Positions 45,655 through 54,662 are shown, counted from the first letter of the stretch. The stretch: DNA of 64,000 bases from an uncultured Bacillota bacterium (GCA_949291945.1 CASEXH010000015.1:1-64000), one strand, 5' to 3'. A program made the numbers and translations. The notes: a model not told the origin generated them from the letters alone.

Positions 45655-47922
45655 TTAGTTCTTTTTGATCTTAATCAGCTGGGCATTGATGCTTTCCATA
45701 AATCCTTCAGGCACAAGGGAACCTGCCATCTCTCCCACCTTTTCCAGAGTCATGGCTTTCATCATATCCCACATGCCTTCTCCCGGTTTTACAGTCATAT
45801 TCATAGTCAGCTTAAAAGCTTTTGCAGCGATTTCCATGGCTTCCGGGTTAGCTGCCAGTTCTTCCATAGTATCTTTGATACTGTACATTCCCTCCGGGAA
45901 TTCCATAGGTGCCTTTAAGTCCATGTCTCCAATGGTCTTAAACCAGTTGGCAACGCCTTCTGCCCTCTCGTTAACTTCCGGCAGCACATAGATAGAAGGC
46001 TCTTTCTCTACTTTTTCCAGAGTCATGGTATCTTTAACATCTCCTGCCTCTGCCACAATGGTATTAAACCCGTCAGCCAGAGCTACGTCAAATACAAATA
46101 CCTTTTCAGCAGTCTGCTCTCCCACTTTTTCTCCGTTAAGATACAGAGTAACGGCTGGAAGATTGGAATAAACACGGATCTGGGTAGTCTCCCCGGCTCT
46201 CTGTGCATAACGTTTACCGCAGAGATGAACCATAGGCTCCTTGTTCCAGTAGGCTTTATAAATATAATAGCTGTCTTTCTTAGTCTTTCTGTCAATGGTC
46301 ATCAGACCTTTGTTGTTACGTCCTGCCACGCCGCCTTCATTTCTGGCTGCACAACCGAAGTCAAACATATTCCATACATGGCTGGACCAGATCCAGGGAC
46401 GCTCGTCCAGAACCTTAGCCATATGCTCATGATACAGGGCCTGATACTCTTCACTGTAATCCTTGCAGGCAGGATTTGGTCCGTGATAAGTAATAATACC
46501 TTCACAGCCGTATTCGGAAAGTCCCACGCAAATGTTCGGATGTACTTTGTGGAAGTTGTCCATCCAGGGACCATTGTCTTCCATCTTTCCGCCGTACCAG
46601 CCAAAGTAGTGGTTGTAGCTCTCTACATCGGTAATACCATGCATCGGGCTTTCCACAGGTGTCATAGACACATGGGCGATAGTTGTAAGACGGGTTGGAT
46701 CCAGTTCCTTGGCCAGAGCATTCAGTTCTTTGTGATTTTCTACCAGTTTCTCGGAAATACCGCCGATAAGGATCTCGTTGGAAATTCCCCAGAAGCAGAT
46801 AGAAGGATGATTATAATTCTGGATGATCAGCTCTTTTAACTGGCTGATGCAGTTCTGATGAGCTTCCGGATCTTTATTAAATACACTGATAAAGGGAATC
46901 TCTGCCCACACAATAAAGCCCATCTCGTCACAAGCATCATAGAAGTCCTGTGAATGCTGATAATGAGCCAGACGGATAGTATTGGCACCCAGCTCTTTGA
47001 TCAGTGCCGCATCTGCGTAATGATCTTCTTTTGTTAATGCATTGCCTTTGTAAAGCATATCCTGATGACGGCTCACGCCACGCAGAGGTGTCTCTTTTCC
47101 ATTGATGATAAACCCTTTATCGGGATCGCAGGAGAAGCTGCGGACACCTACCCTTACAGAAATCTCATCATATGCTTCGTTTCTTCTCTGAAGAGTTGCC
47201 TTTACGGTATACAGATATGGGCTGTCAATCTCCCATTTCTGTGCATCCGGCACATAAAGGGTAATACCGGTGCTGTCTGCAGGACGACAGCCGCTGGCTA
47301 CTTCTTTACCCTCTGCATCCAAAACAGAGTACAGTACTGTAAAGTTATCATCTATATTCTTAACATAGGAAACAATTTCGAAAGCCGCACCTTTGCAGTC
47401 ACATGGCTTTGGTGTTACCTGAATACCCGGACCTCCATAATATTCCAGATCAAAATGTGCATCCGGCACACTGATCAGGTTCACGCCTCTGTAAAGTCCG
47501 CCGTAGAAAGTAAAGTCTGCTGACTGAGGATATACACTGTCTTTATACTCGTTGCTGCAGGCAACGACCAGAAGATTTTCTCCCTCTTCCTTACACAGAG
47601 ATGTGATATCTGCACGGAAAGTAGAATATCCTCCCTCATGATAGGTCACCTCTGTACCGTTTACATATACGGTTGCCTGCTGGCCTGCTGCCAGGATCTC
47701 TACATATACTTTTCCTCCGGTCAGAGGCTGCTTTGGAGTTTCAAAAGTCTTTGCATACCAGTATCTTCCTCTGTCGTAGGCCCCATTTCCATCCTGTCCG
47801 TCAATAGCGTTCCAGGAATGAGGCAGCTGTACGGTCTGCCAGTCTGCCGGCAGGCTTTCCGGAAGCCCTGCGTCCTGTTGGATAAACTTCCAATTCTGAT
47901 TCAGGTTAATCACGTTCCGCAT
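45655..47922 (-). CDS. GH2 glycoside hydrolase (beta-galactosidase / beta-glucuronidase-like)
   Basis: A 755-aa cytoplasmic enzyme with the GH2 order: sugar-binding domain (LPHSWNAIDGQDG, GRYWYAKTF), Ig-like domain, TIM barrel with acid/base E383 (GISNEILIGG) and nucleophile E470 (VGLSEYGCEG), then a DUF4982-like domain. The last 100 residues are helical and Met-rich (EGVANWF to the end), unusual for the family. No signal peptide. ATG 47922 has AGGAGG 8 nt upstream. No transporter is adjacent. Substrate cannot be fixed: beta-galactoside is likeliest, beta-glucuronide possible. Confidence 0.87.
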   Translation of the reverse strand: MRNVINLNQNWKFIQQDAGLPESLPADWQTVQLPHSWNAIDGQDGNGAYDRGRYWYAKTFETPKQPLTGGKVYVEILAAGQQATVYVNGTEVTYHEGGYSTFRADITSLCKEEGENLLVVACSNEYKDSVYPQSADFTFYGGLYRGVNLISVPDAHFDLEYYGGPGIQVTPKPCDCKGAAFEIVSYVKNIDDNFTVLYSVLDAEGKEVASGCRPADSTGITLYVPDAQKWEIDSPYLYTVKATLQRRNEAYDEISVRVGVRSFSCDPDKGFIINGKETPLRGVSRHQDMLYKGNALTKEDHYADAALIKELGANTIRLAHYQHSQDFYDACDEMGFIVWAEIPFISVFNKDPEAHQNCISQLKELIIQNYNHPSICFWGISNEILIGGISEKLVENHKELNALAKELDPTRLTTIAHVSMTPVESPMHGITDVESYNHYFGWYGGKMEDNGPWMDNFHKVHPNICVGLSEYGCEGIITYHGPNPACKDYSEEYQALYHEHMAKVLDERPWIWSSHVWNMFDFGCAARNEGGVAGRNNKGLMTIDRKTKKDSYYIYKAYWNKEPMVHLCGKRYAQRAGETTQIRVYSNLPAVTLYLNGEKVGEQTAEKVFVFDVALADGFNTIVAEAGDVKDTMTLEKVEKEPSIYVLPEVNERAEGVANWFKTIGDMDLKAPMEFPEGMYSIKDTMEELAANPEAMEIAAKAFKLTMNMTVKPGEGMWDMMKAMTLEKVGEMAGSLVPEGFMESINAQLIKIKKN

Positions 47923-48030
47923 AAATTTTCCTCCTTTTTTCCAACGTGTTTTCACTAATTGATATTCTACCCTTCCTTTTACAGAAAAAAAAGAAGAATT
48001 TTTAGAGCTTTTTGAATAATTTTTACATAT

Positions 48031-48077
48031 GGCTTCTTCTCTGTACCCTGCCCGAACAAACGGATAGAGAAGAAGCC
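48031..48077. repeat. 12-bp inverted repeat upstream of GH2
   Basis: GGCTTCTTCTCT and AGAGAAGAAGCC form a perfect 12-bp stem around a 23-nt loop. There is no T-run on either side, so it does not look like a terminator. It sits about 110 bp before the GH2 start and could be an operator or part of the 3' end of hpf transcripts. Confidence 0.5.
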
Positions 48078-48085
48078 ACTCACAC

Positions 48086-48142
48086 AAAACAGGAAGTCCC
48101 TCTTGGACAATGCTGCCTCAAAGAAGGACTTCCTGTTTTTTT
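48086..48142 (-). terminator. terminator after hpf
   Basis: AAAACAGGAAGTCC and GGACTTCCTGTTTT make a 14-bp perfect stem with a 26-nt loop, 44 bp past the hpf stop. TTTT follows on the minus strand; the longer T7 tract lies on the plus strand. Confidence 0.75.
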
Positions 48143-48186
48143 CATAAAACCTTATAACCTGCCTGTCCTGCCGGACAGACCATGGA

Positions 48187-48720
48187 TCAGCCGAAATCCG
48201 GTTCGATCAGTCCGTAGGTATTTCCCTTTCTCTTATAAACCACATTGACTTCCTCGGTCTCTGCATTTAAGAATACGAAAAAGTTATGTCCCAGCAGTTC
48301 CATCTGTACGCAGGCATCTTCCGGATACATGGGCTTGAATCCGAATTTCTTGGTACGGATGATCTTGATCTCATTGCCGTCATCTTCATAATCCTGCTCT
48401 ACAAATTCAGGCTGGAAGCCTGTACCGCTCTGTTTTTTATCGATAATCTTATTCTTGTACTTTCTCAGCTGTCTTTCAATAATCTCTTCTACCAGATCAA
48501 TGGAGACATACATATCGCTGCTGACCTGCTCTGATCTTATAATATTTCCTTTTACAGGAATGGTCACTTCGATCTTCTGCCGCTCCTTCTCCACACTCAG
48601 TGTGACAATAACCTCTGTGTCAGACGTGAAGTATCTTTCCAGCTTTCCCAGTTTATCCTCGACTGCTTTTCTCAGGCCCTCTGTAACATCAATGTTCTTT
48701 CCGCTAATTACAAACTTCAT
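48187..48720 (-). CDS. hpf: ribosome hibernation promoting factor, long form
   Basis: A 177-aa protein that dimerises and silences 70S ribosomes as 100S particles under starvation. The N-terminal YfiA-like domain begins MKFVISGKNIDVTEGLRKAV, and the C-terminal dimerisation domain reads IRTKKFGFKPMYPEDACVQM ... NVVYKRKGNTYGLIEPDFG. Length matches the long HPF of Firmicutes. ATG 48720 has AAAGGGG about 9 nt upstream, and a consensus promoter lies 56 bp upstream. Confidence 0.95.
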   Translation of the reverse strand: MKFVISGKNIDVTEGLRKAVEDKLGKLERYFTSDTEVIVTLSVEKERQKIEVTIPVKGNIIRSEQVSSDMYVSIDLVEEIIERQLRKYKNKIIDKKQSGTGFQPEFVEQDYEDDGNEIKIIRTKKFGFKPMYPEDACVQMELLGHNFFVFLNAETEEVNVVYKRKGNTYGLIEPDFG

Positions 48721-48775
48721 TATGTCCAACCCCTTTACGTGTATTTTACAAGAGCTTTTCTTGTAATGTACCATT

Positions 48776-48804
48776 ATTATACCAATATCATATTTCCAGT
48801 TCAA
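48776..48804 (-). promoter_or_regulatory. hpf promoter
   Basis: TTGAAC (48799-48804), exact 17-bp spacer, perfect TATAAT (48776-48781), giving a leader of about 50 nt. Confidence 0.85.
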
Positions 48805-48945
48805 CCGTTTTTAGAAAATTTTAAGGGATTTCTATGTATAGAAACACAGTTGTAAAATTGTATGGAGAATACAGACAGTTTTTACCATTTTCTCTGATTT
48901 CATAACACTGTCCGTATCCCCCATTTCTCAAAAAAGTCTTTTCCA

Positions 48946-49018
48946 GTACATCATTCACCAATTAACTGCGCCAATAGCGTAGGATGTTTTTTGGTCAGTT
49001 AATTATGAAATGATGTAC
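48946..49018 (-). repeat. long interrupted inverted repeat after the small lipoprotein gene
   Basis: GTACATCATT (48946-48955) pairs with AATGATGTAC (49009-49018). After a symmetric 5-by-5 internal loop, ATTAACTG pairs with CAGTTAAT (48961-48968 with 48996-49003). The 27-nt loop contains CCAA and TTGG that can pair again. It starts 4 bp past the lipoprotein stop, and TTTTTT follows some 10 nt later on the minus strand, so it may be its terminator. Confidence 0.65.
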
Positions 49019-49022
49019 CAGC

Positions 49023-49292
49023 TTATCGGTTTTCTGTAGCGTTCTCAGCGTTATCTCTTATGGAATCTCCTGCACCTTCCACACCGTCTCTGACATCCTC
49101 GCCCAGGTCCTCTACGCCGTCTTTCAGCGCCTCGCCGGTATCGCCCACCACGCCGTCGTCATGTACAGAGTTCTCAGAGGCGCTTCCATTGTCATTGTTC
49201 ATGTTCTTGTCGTTTCCGCATGCCGTGCCTCCGGTCAGAATAAGCGCCGCCAGCAGACAAAGGGCAAATTTTTTTATATCTTTTGCTTTCAT
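49023..49292 (-). CDS. small acidic putative lipoprotein
   Basis: An 89-aa protein: MKAKDIKKFALCLLAALILTG forms a signal peptide, with Cys in TACGNDKN as the likely lipidated residue (the lipobox is loose: GTAC). The mature part is strongly acidic with heptad-like repeats of Asp/Glu-Gly-Val (EALKDGVEDLGEDVRDGVEG). Such short lipoproteins are common in Lachnospiraceae; function unknown. AAGGAG is 8 nt before ATG 49292; the longer reading begins without a good site. Confidence 0.72.
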   Translation of the reverse strand: MKAKDIKKFALCLLAALILTGGTACGNDKNMNNDNGSASENSVHDDGVVGDTGEALKDGVEDLGEDVRDGVEGAGDSIRDNAENATENR

Positions 49293-49365
49293 ATCTGTTT
49301 CTCCTTTTCTTTTTAGTCTGCTGTTAATATGCACATTCTTATCCTTTTTTATACAAAAAGAAAGG

Positions 49366-49507
49366 GCAGCCGCATTAATCATATATCAGGAATATTTATA
49401 CATTTTATGCGAATTTGTCGAGCACAGCTTTGAGACTATAGGCTCAAAGCAGCGCAGACTGAGCAATAAAATGTATAAATATTCTCGATTTTGATTAATG
49501 CGGCTGC
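49366..49507 (-). repeat. core-in-stem repeat element, copy 2
   Basis: An outer 16-bp perfect stem (49366-49381 with 49492-49507) and an inner 19-bp perfect stem (49390-49408 with 49466-49484) surround a 57-nt core (49409-49465). The core starts GCGAATTTGTCGAGCA and ends CAGCGCAGACTGAGCA, as in the copy at 27786-27841. Its inner hairpin is GCTTTGAG/CTCAAAGC. It starts 5 bp past the dapB stop codon on the minus strand. Confidence 0.9.
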
Positions 49508-49512
49508 TCCTC

Positions 49513-50277
49513 TTATTTTTCAGCATTGATCACATGGCTCATATTGTACAGGCCTGCGCCTTTTCCCTTCAGGAACTTGGCCGCTTCTACTGCGCCTTTG
49601 GCAAAAACAGTCTTGGAATACGCCGTATGCTTAAATTCAATGACCTCATCCGGACCGGCAAAAATCACTTCATGATCTCCTACGATCGTTCCGCCTCTTA
49701 CTGCAGAAATGCCAATCTCCCTGGGATCTCGCTTCTCTCTCTTCTGGCTTCTGTCGTAAACATAATGGTACTGGTTGTCCATAGCCTCGTTCAGGCTGTC
49801 TGCCAAAGCCAGAGCTGTTCCGCTGGGAGCATCTACCTTCAGATTATGGTGGCGCTCTACGATCTCCATGTCAAATCCTGCTGCAGCCAGGACTTTTGCA
49901 GCATCCTGGATCAGCTTCAGCAGGGTATTGATCCCCAGAGACATATTGGCAGAACGAAGGATGGCTGTCTCCTTTGCAGTTTCTTCCACCTTCCGGATCT
50001 GCTCCTGGGACAGACCTGTAGTACACAGCACCAGAGGCAGCTTTCTGCTTCCACAGTACTCCAGGACCTTGTCCGTAGCTTTTGCTGATGAAAAATCAAT
50101 CATAACATCTGCCGGCACATCACATTTCTCAATGTCGGTAAATACCGGACATGCATATAACCCTTTGTCTTCCAGATCGATCCCGGCTGCCATTTCCACT
50201 TCCGGGTCCTGGGCCGCCAGTCCGGCGATCACCTGGCCCATATGGCCGTTGCAGCCGTTCATAATTATTCTGACCAT
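49513..50277 (-). CDS. dapB: 4-hydroxy-tetrahydrodipicolinate reductase
   Basis: A 254-aa enzyme of the diaminopimelate/lysine pathway. NAD(P) motif MNGCNGHMGQVIAG at the N-terminus; catalytic ERHHNLKVDAPSGTAL with the paired His and the Lys. It follows dapA by 39 nt on the same strand, giving the direct product of DapA the next enzyme. AGAGG lies 7 nt before the ATG. It ends at the core-in-stem repeat. Confidence 0.96.
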   Translation of the reverse strand: MVRIIMNGCNGHMGQVIAGLAAQDPEVEMAAGIDLEDKGLYACPVFTDIEKCDVPADVMIDFSSAKATDKVLEYCGSRKLPLVLCTTGLSQEQIRKVEETAKETAILRSANMSLGINTLLKLIQDAAKVLAAAGFDMEIVERHHNLKVDAPSGTALALADSLNEAMDNQYHYVYDRSQKREKRDPREIGISAVRGGTIVGDHEVIFAGPDEVIEFKHTAYSKTVFAKGAVEAAKFLKGKGAGLYNMSHVINAEK

Positions 50278-50316
50278 TTTCTTCCTCTTTTCTTCTGTGT
50301 CTTTCTCTGTTTATAC

Positions 50317-51207
50317 TTATGCGAGTTCCAATCCGAAATCAATCATTGCCTTCTTTAAGGTCTCTTTGTGCGCTTCTTCCATCTCTGTAAGCGGCATACG
50401 AAGAGGACCCACTTCCTTCCCCATAAGATTCATGGCTGCCTTTACCGGAATAGGATTCACTTCACAGAACAAAGCCCGCACCAGAGGCAGTGCTTTTAAC
50501 TGCATTTCACAGCTCTTCTGCACATCTCCCTCCAGATAGCTCATAGCAAGGTCATGGGTATATTTCGGAGCAATATTGGACAACACAGAGATTACTCCAA
50601 TGCCGCCAAGAGCCATGATCGGTGTGATCTGGTCATCATTTCCGGAATAAATATCCAGCTTTCCTTTGCACATAGCCGCAATATCTGCAATCTGGGAAAT
50701 ATTTCCGGATGCTTCTTTTACAGCTACGATGTTCTCTACATTTTCTGCCAGATACAGAAGTGTCTTAGGCTCAATATTGATCCCTGTGCGTCCTGCGATA
50801 TTATACAGGATAATAGGAAGCTTTACAGAATTTGCAATAGCGGTATAATGAGCGATCAGTCCTTTCTGTGTAGCTTTATTGTAATAAGGACTGACAAGCA
50901 GAAGACCGTCTGCTCCCATACGCTCTGCCTCCTGGGACATCATAATGGCAGTTTCTGTGCAGTTGGAGCCTGTACCTGCCACCACCGGAATCCTTTTATT
51001 TACTTTGTCGATGGTATACCGGATAGCCTCCATATGCTCTTCATGAGAGAGAGTAGAAGATTCTCCGGTAGTTCCGCAGATGATCACCGCATCTGTTCCT
51101 GCTGCGATCTGCTCTTCCAGGATTTCCCCCAGCTTCTCAAAATTCACGTCTCCGTTTTCCTTCATTGGTGTGACAATCGCTACACCTGCACCTTTAAAAA
51201 TAGCCAT
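50317..51207 (-). CDS. dapA: 4-hydroxy-tetrahydrodipicolinate synthase
   Basis: A 296-aa TIM-barrel aldolase condensing pyruvate with aspartate semialdehyde. The pyruvate-binding CGTTGESSTL loop, the catalytic Tyr (VSPYYNKATQ), the Schiff-base Lys in VAVKEASGN and the GGIGVISVLSN loop are all present. AAGGAGG lies 8 nt before the ATG. It is paired with dapB. Confidence 0.96.
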   Translation of the reverse strand: MAIFKGAGVAIVTPMKENGDVNFEKLGEILEEQIAAGTDAVIICGTTGESSTLSHEEHMEAIRYTIDKVNKRIPVVAGTGSNCTETAIMMSQEAERMGADGLLLVSPYYNKATQKGLIAHYTAIANSVKLPIILYNIAGRTGINIEPKTLLYLAENVENIVAVKEASGNISQIADIAAMCKGKLDIYSGNDDQITPIMALGGIGVISVLSNIAPKYTHDLAMSYLEGDVQKSCEMQLKALPLVRALFCEVNPIPVKAAMNLMGKEVGPLRMPLTEMEEAHKETLKKAMIDFGLELA

Positions 51208-51261
51208 ATTTCTTCCTCCTTCTGCTGTTCTCTTATGTTTTTTCTAACCTGGCTTCCAAAG

Positions 51262-51750
51262 CTATTTGATGATTTCCAGAGAGACCACCCTGTCTGCTGC
51301 ATCCTTTAACGCATCTGTGATCATGGTCCCGGTGAGGATCAGTTCTGTCTCATCATCCTTTGCTTCGATTAATCCCTTTACTTCATCTTCTGAAACAATC
51401 CCCAGTTCTAAAGCGCTTAGGATCTCATCCAGAATCAGCATCTCACATTCCTCTGTAATCAGCACTTTTCTGGCAAAATTCAATCCATTCCGGATATTCA
51501 GATTTTCTTCCTGCTTCTCCTCTTCTGTCAGATCCTCATAATATTTGTCTTTCTTCTCAAATCTGAACAGTCGGATATCCGGTTCCAGGACAGAGAGATA
51601 ATCCAGTTGTGTAGTTGCCTTTCCTTTCAAAAACTGGATCACAATGGCTCTCTTTCCATAGCCGACAGCTCTTACCGCCTGCCCGATGGCCACGCTTGTC
51701 TTTCCCTTCCCGGGGCCGCAGTAAATCTGTGTCAATCCTCTTTCTTCCAT
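51262..51750 (-). CDS. cobO: cob(I)yrinic acid a,c-diamide adenosyltransferase (CobO/BtuR type)
   Basis: A 162-aa enzyme attaching the adenosyl group to corrinoids. The P-loop YCGPGKGKTS, IQFLKG, and CEMLILDEI with a following acidic pair are typical. ATG 51750 has AGAGGTG 7 nt upstream. No other cobalamin genes are nearby, so it could serve salvage as easily as synthesis. It lies 54 nt ahead of dapA on the same strand. Confidence 0.92.
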   Translation of the reverse strand: MEERGLTQIYCGPGKGKTSVAIGQAVRAVGYGKRAIVIQFLKGKATTQLDYLSVLEPDIRLFRFEKKDKYYEDLTEEEKQEENLNIRNGLNFARKVLITEECEMLILDEILSALELGIVSEDEVKGLIEAKDDETELILTGTMITDALKDAADRVVSLEIIK

Positions 51751-51868
51751 AATAATACACCTCTTACAGACTGGCTTTTTCGGTTTAATTTGATTAAGAG
51801 TTGTGTATATATTACTACACCTGTAAAAATATTGCAATAAACAACGTCAAAAACTGCCTGACAGCGGG

Positions 51869-51890
51869 GTATGCGGGCTAATCCGCATAC
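51869..51890 (-). other. hairpin with the SSB-like gene's stop codon in its loop
   Basis: GTATGCGG and CCGCATAC form a perfect 8-bp stem; the 6-nt loop holds the TAG stop (51878-51880). A TTTTT tract lies about 17 nt further on the minus strand, so it is a possible but weak terminator. Confidence 0.55.
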
Positions 51891-52504
51891 TCCAGTTTAC
51901 TCACTGACACCTCATAAGCCGTCCGTTTCTCCGTTTCATTTTCCCCCAGCTTCTTAATATACTCCCTGCTCTGGATTCTGCCCCACAAGAGCACATGGCC
52001 GCCTACCTCAAAGGCGGAAGCGTACCGGGCATTCCTTCCCCAGCATATACAGGGTATGTAATCGGATTTCCCATAAGGCCGGTTCACTGCCAGAAGCAGA
52101 TCGGCAATCTCTCTTCCCAAAGGCGTTTTCCGGTAGACCGGCGGTTTACAGATATAACCGTCCAGAAAAATCTGGTTGGTCTTTATGGAATCGTCTGCCT
52201 CCTCCACAAAAGAAAGTTCTCTTACAAACACTGAGAGAACCAGCCGGTTTTTCTTTTCTTCATGACGGTTGTAGGAACGGAACTGTCCCTGTACCATGAT
52301 ATATTCTCCTTCATAATCCTGGCTTACGTCTACCAGACGCTCAGAAACCATCAGAGGGATCCTGTCCTCTGAGTCGCTGAGCCTTTTAACGAGAACATCC
52401 ACCAGGTAAAAGCCTTCTCCGAATACCTGATGACTGAAGGCAAAGCTGGACGCTACCTTCCCTATTATAGACACCTGATTATTTTCAATGATTTTATCTG
52501 CCAT
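51878..52504 (-). CDS. single-stranded DNA-binding-like protein with two OB folds
   Basis: A 208-aa protein. Two OB-type halves can be seen: residues about 8-100 (NQVSIIGKVASSFAFSHQVFG ... YIMVQGQFRSY) and about 110-205 (FLDGYICKPPVYRKTPLGRE ... GGHVLLWGRIQSREY). The second contains the SSB-like PxxRxTPxGxExxxLxLAV pattern. There is no acidic SSB tail. It is not the replicative SSB, which normally lies between rpsF and rpsR; its precise job is unknown. GGGGAAG precedes the ATG. Confidence 0.82.
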   Translation of the reverse strand: MADKIIENNQVSIIGKVASSFAFSHQVFGEGFYLVDVLVKRLSDSEDRIPLMVSERLVDVSQDYEGEYIMVQGQFRSYNRHEEKKNRLVLSVFVRELSFVEEADDSIKTNQIFLDGYICKPPVYRKTPLGREIADLLLAVNRPYGKSDYIPCICWGRNARYASAFEVGGHVLLWGRIQSREYIKKLGENETEKRTAYEVSVSKLEYAD

Positions 52505-52670
52505 GATTTCTTCCCCTTCCTCTTTCTGGTATCTTGTCTATATCATGTTTATTCATGGAACCGGAGTTTTAGAACAAGTTTTTTTATTTTTTCTTTTGCC
52601 CCCTCTCCTCTCTGGAAAAAATTCCGGATATCATGCAGTCCAATCCTTTGATTTTCAGAAGATTCCTCTA

Positions 52671-52699
52671 TTGATACTTATATTTAAGTATGATAGAAT
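52671..52699 (+). promoter_or_regulatory. typA promoter
   Basis: TTGATA (52671-52676), exact 17-bp spacer, TAGAAT (52694-52699), each 5 of 6 to consensus, about 60 bp before the typA start. Confidence 0.78.
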
Positions 52700-52758
52700 A
52701 ATCTCCGGATTTTAAGGAAAAAACTCCTATAGATAAAGAAAAGAGGTTATTGTTATAT

Positions 52759-54588
52759 ATGAAAACATCAAGAGAAGATATTCGCAACGTGGCTATCATC
52801 GCTCACGTTGATCACGGCAAGACCACTCTGGTAGACCAGCTTCTCCGTCAAAGCGGTGTCTTCCGTGAGAATCAGGAGGTCCGGGAAAGAGTCATGGACT
52901 CCAATGATATCGAGCGTGAAAGGGGAATCACCATTCTCTCCAAAAACACAGCCGTACATTACAAGGGCACTAAGATCAATATTATTGATACTCCGGGACA
53001 TGCGGATTTTGGCGGCGAGGTTGAACGTGTCCTGAAAATGGTGGACGGCGTGATCCTTCTGGTAGATGCTTTTGAAGGTGCCATGCCTCAGACAAAATTC
53101 GTTCTGAAAAAGGCTCTGGACCTGGATCTTCATGTGATCGTATGTATCAACAAGATCGACCGTCCCGAAGCCCGTCCAAATGAAGTCATTGATGAAGTTC
53201 TAGAGCTTCTGATGGATCTGGACGCTTCTGATGAACAGCTGGACTGTCCTTTCCTGTACGCTTCCGCAAAAACCGGCCATGCAGTACTGGATCTGGCAGA
53301 CACTCCTGAAAGCATGGAGCCCCTTTTTGAAACTATCCTGAAATATATCCCTGCTCCAACAGGAGATCCGGAAGCGCCTACCCAGGTTCTGATCAGCACC
53401 ATTGATTATAATGAATATGTAGGCCGCATCGGCGTAGGTAAAGTAGAAAACGGGACCATCCGGGTAAATCAGGAGGTAGTTCTGTGTAATCACCACGATC
53501 CTGACAAAATGAAAAAAGTAAAAATCAGCAAGCTTTATGAGTTCGATGGTCTGAATAAAGTAGAAGTTAAGGAAGCCGGCATCGGCTCTATCGTAGCTAT
53601 CTCCGGTATTGCAGATATCCACATCGGAGATACTCTCTGCTCTCCGGAAAATCCGGAGCCCATCCCTTTCCAGAAAATTTCCGAGCCTACTATTTCCATG
53701 AATTTTCTGGTAAATGACAGTCCCTTTGCAGGGCAGGAAGGAAAGTTTGTTACTTCCCGTCATTTAAGAGAGCGTCTCATGCGGGAGCTGAACACAGATG
53801 TGAGCCTTCGTGTGGAAGATACTGACAGTACTGACTGCTTTAAGGTTTCCGGAAGAGGTGAACTTCATCTTTCGGTACTTATCGAAAACATGCGCCGGGA
53901 AGGCTATGAATTCGCAGTAAGCAAAGCAGAAGTTATTTATAAAGAAGATGAACGTGGACGGAAACTGGAGCCTATGGAGATCGCTTATGTGGATGTTCCT
54001 GAAGAATTCTCCGGCACTGTGATCCAGAAGCTCAGTGAAAGAAAAGGTGAACTTCAGGGTATGAGCCCTGCCAGCGATGGAACCACCCGTCTGGAATTTC
54101 ACATTCCTTCCAGAGGTCTCATCGGTTTCCGTGGAGATTTTCTGACCTCCACCAAGGGAGCCGGGATCCTGAATACCGCCTTTGACGGCTATGCTCCCTA
54201 TAAAGGAGACATTCAGTACCGGAAACAGGGATCTCTCATCGCCTTTGAGACAGGGGAAGCTGTAACCTATGGTCTGTTCTCTGCCCAGGACAGGGGAACT
54301 CTTTTCATTGGTCCCGGCGAAAAAGTATACAGCGGTATGGTCATCGGGCAAAGCGGAAAACCGGAAGACATTGAGCTGAACGTATGTAAGACCAAACATC
54401 TTACCAATACCCGTTCCTCTTCTGCCGATGAGGCATTAAAGCTGACACCGCCTAAACGTCTCAGTCTGGAACAGGCTCTGGAATTTATTGACACAGATGA
54501 GCTCCTGGAGGTAACGCCGGAATCACTTCGTATCCGTAAGAAAATCTTGGATTCCAGGCTGCGTAAGAGAGAAAACATGAAAAAGTAA
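52759..54588 (+). CDS. typA: ribosome-associated GTPase TypA/BipA
   Basis: A 609-aa translational GTPase acting in 50S assembly and stress adaptation. G motifs: G1 [11 protein letters not shown]2 ERGITI, G3 DTPGHADF, G4 NKIDRPEA. Domains II, III, V and the BipA-specific C-terminal region ([22 protein letters not shown]) follow. ATG 52759 is used; the AGAGG is 12 nt upstream, rather far, while an in-frame TTG at 52750 would be only 3 nt away. A strong terminator follows. Confidence 0.96.
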   Translation: MKTSREDIRNVAIIAHVDHGKTTLVDQLLRQSGVFRENQEVRERVMDSNDIERERGITILSKNTAVHYKGTKINIIDTPGHADFGGEVERVLKMVDGVILLVDAFEGAMPQTKFVLKKALDLDLHVIVCINKIDRPEARPNEVIDEVLELLMDLDASDEQLDCPFLYASAKTGHAVLDLADTPESMEPLFETILKYIPAPTGDPEAPTQVLISTIDYNEYVGRIGVGKVENGTIRVNQEVVLCNHHDPDKMKKVKISKLYEFDGLNKVEVKEAGIGSIVAISGIADIHIGDTLCSPENPEPIPFQKISEPTISMNFLVNDSPFAGQEGKFVTSRHLRERLMRELNTDVSLRVEDTDSTDCFKVSGRGELHLSVLIENMRREGYEFAVSKAEVIYKEDERGRKLEPMEIAYVDVPEEFSGTVIQKLSERKGELQGMSPASDGTTRLEFHIPSRGLIGFRGDFLTSTKGAGILNTAFDGYAPYKGDIQYRKQGSLIAFETGEAVTYGLFSAQDRGTLFIGPGEKVYSGMVIGQSGKPEDIELNVCKTKHLTNTRSSSADEALKLTPPKRLSLEQALEFIDTDELLEVTPESLRIRKKILDSRLRKRENMKK

Positions 54589-54616
54589 CCTGTACTGCCC
54601 CAGGTTAATAAGAAGT

Positions 54617-54662
54617 GCACAGGGAACAAAGGTCCTCAGGATTTTTGTTCCCTGTGCCTTTT
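54617..54662 (+). terminator. typA terminator
   Basis: GCACAGGGAACAAA and TTTGTTCCCTGTGC form a 14-bp perfect stem; CTTTTAT follows. Confidence 0.92.

Noticed and set aside
48086-48142. Hairpin as a third copy of the core-in-stem element
   Set aside because: It has a long perfect stem, but the 26-nt loop shares none of the GCGAATTTGTCGAGCA or GCAGACTGAGCA blocks; it is an ordinary terminator.
52750-52758. TTG at 52750 as the typA start
   Set aside because: It would lie only 3 nt from the AGAGG, too close for initiation, and adds three residues absent from TypA proteins.
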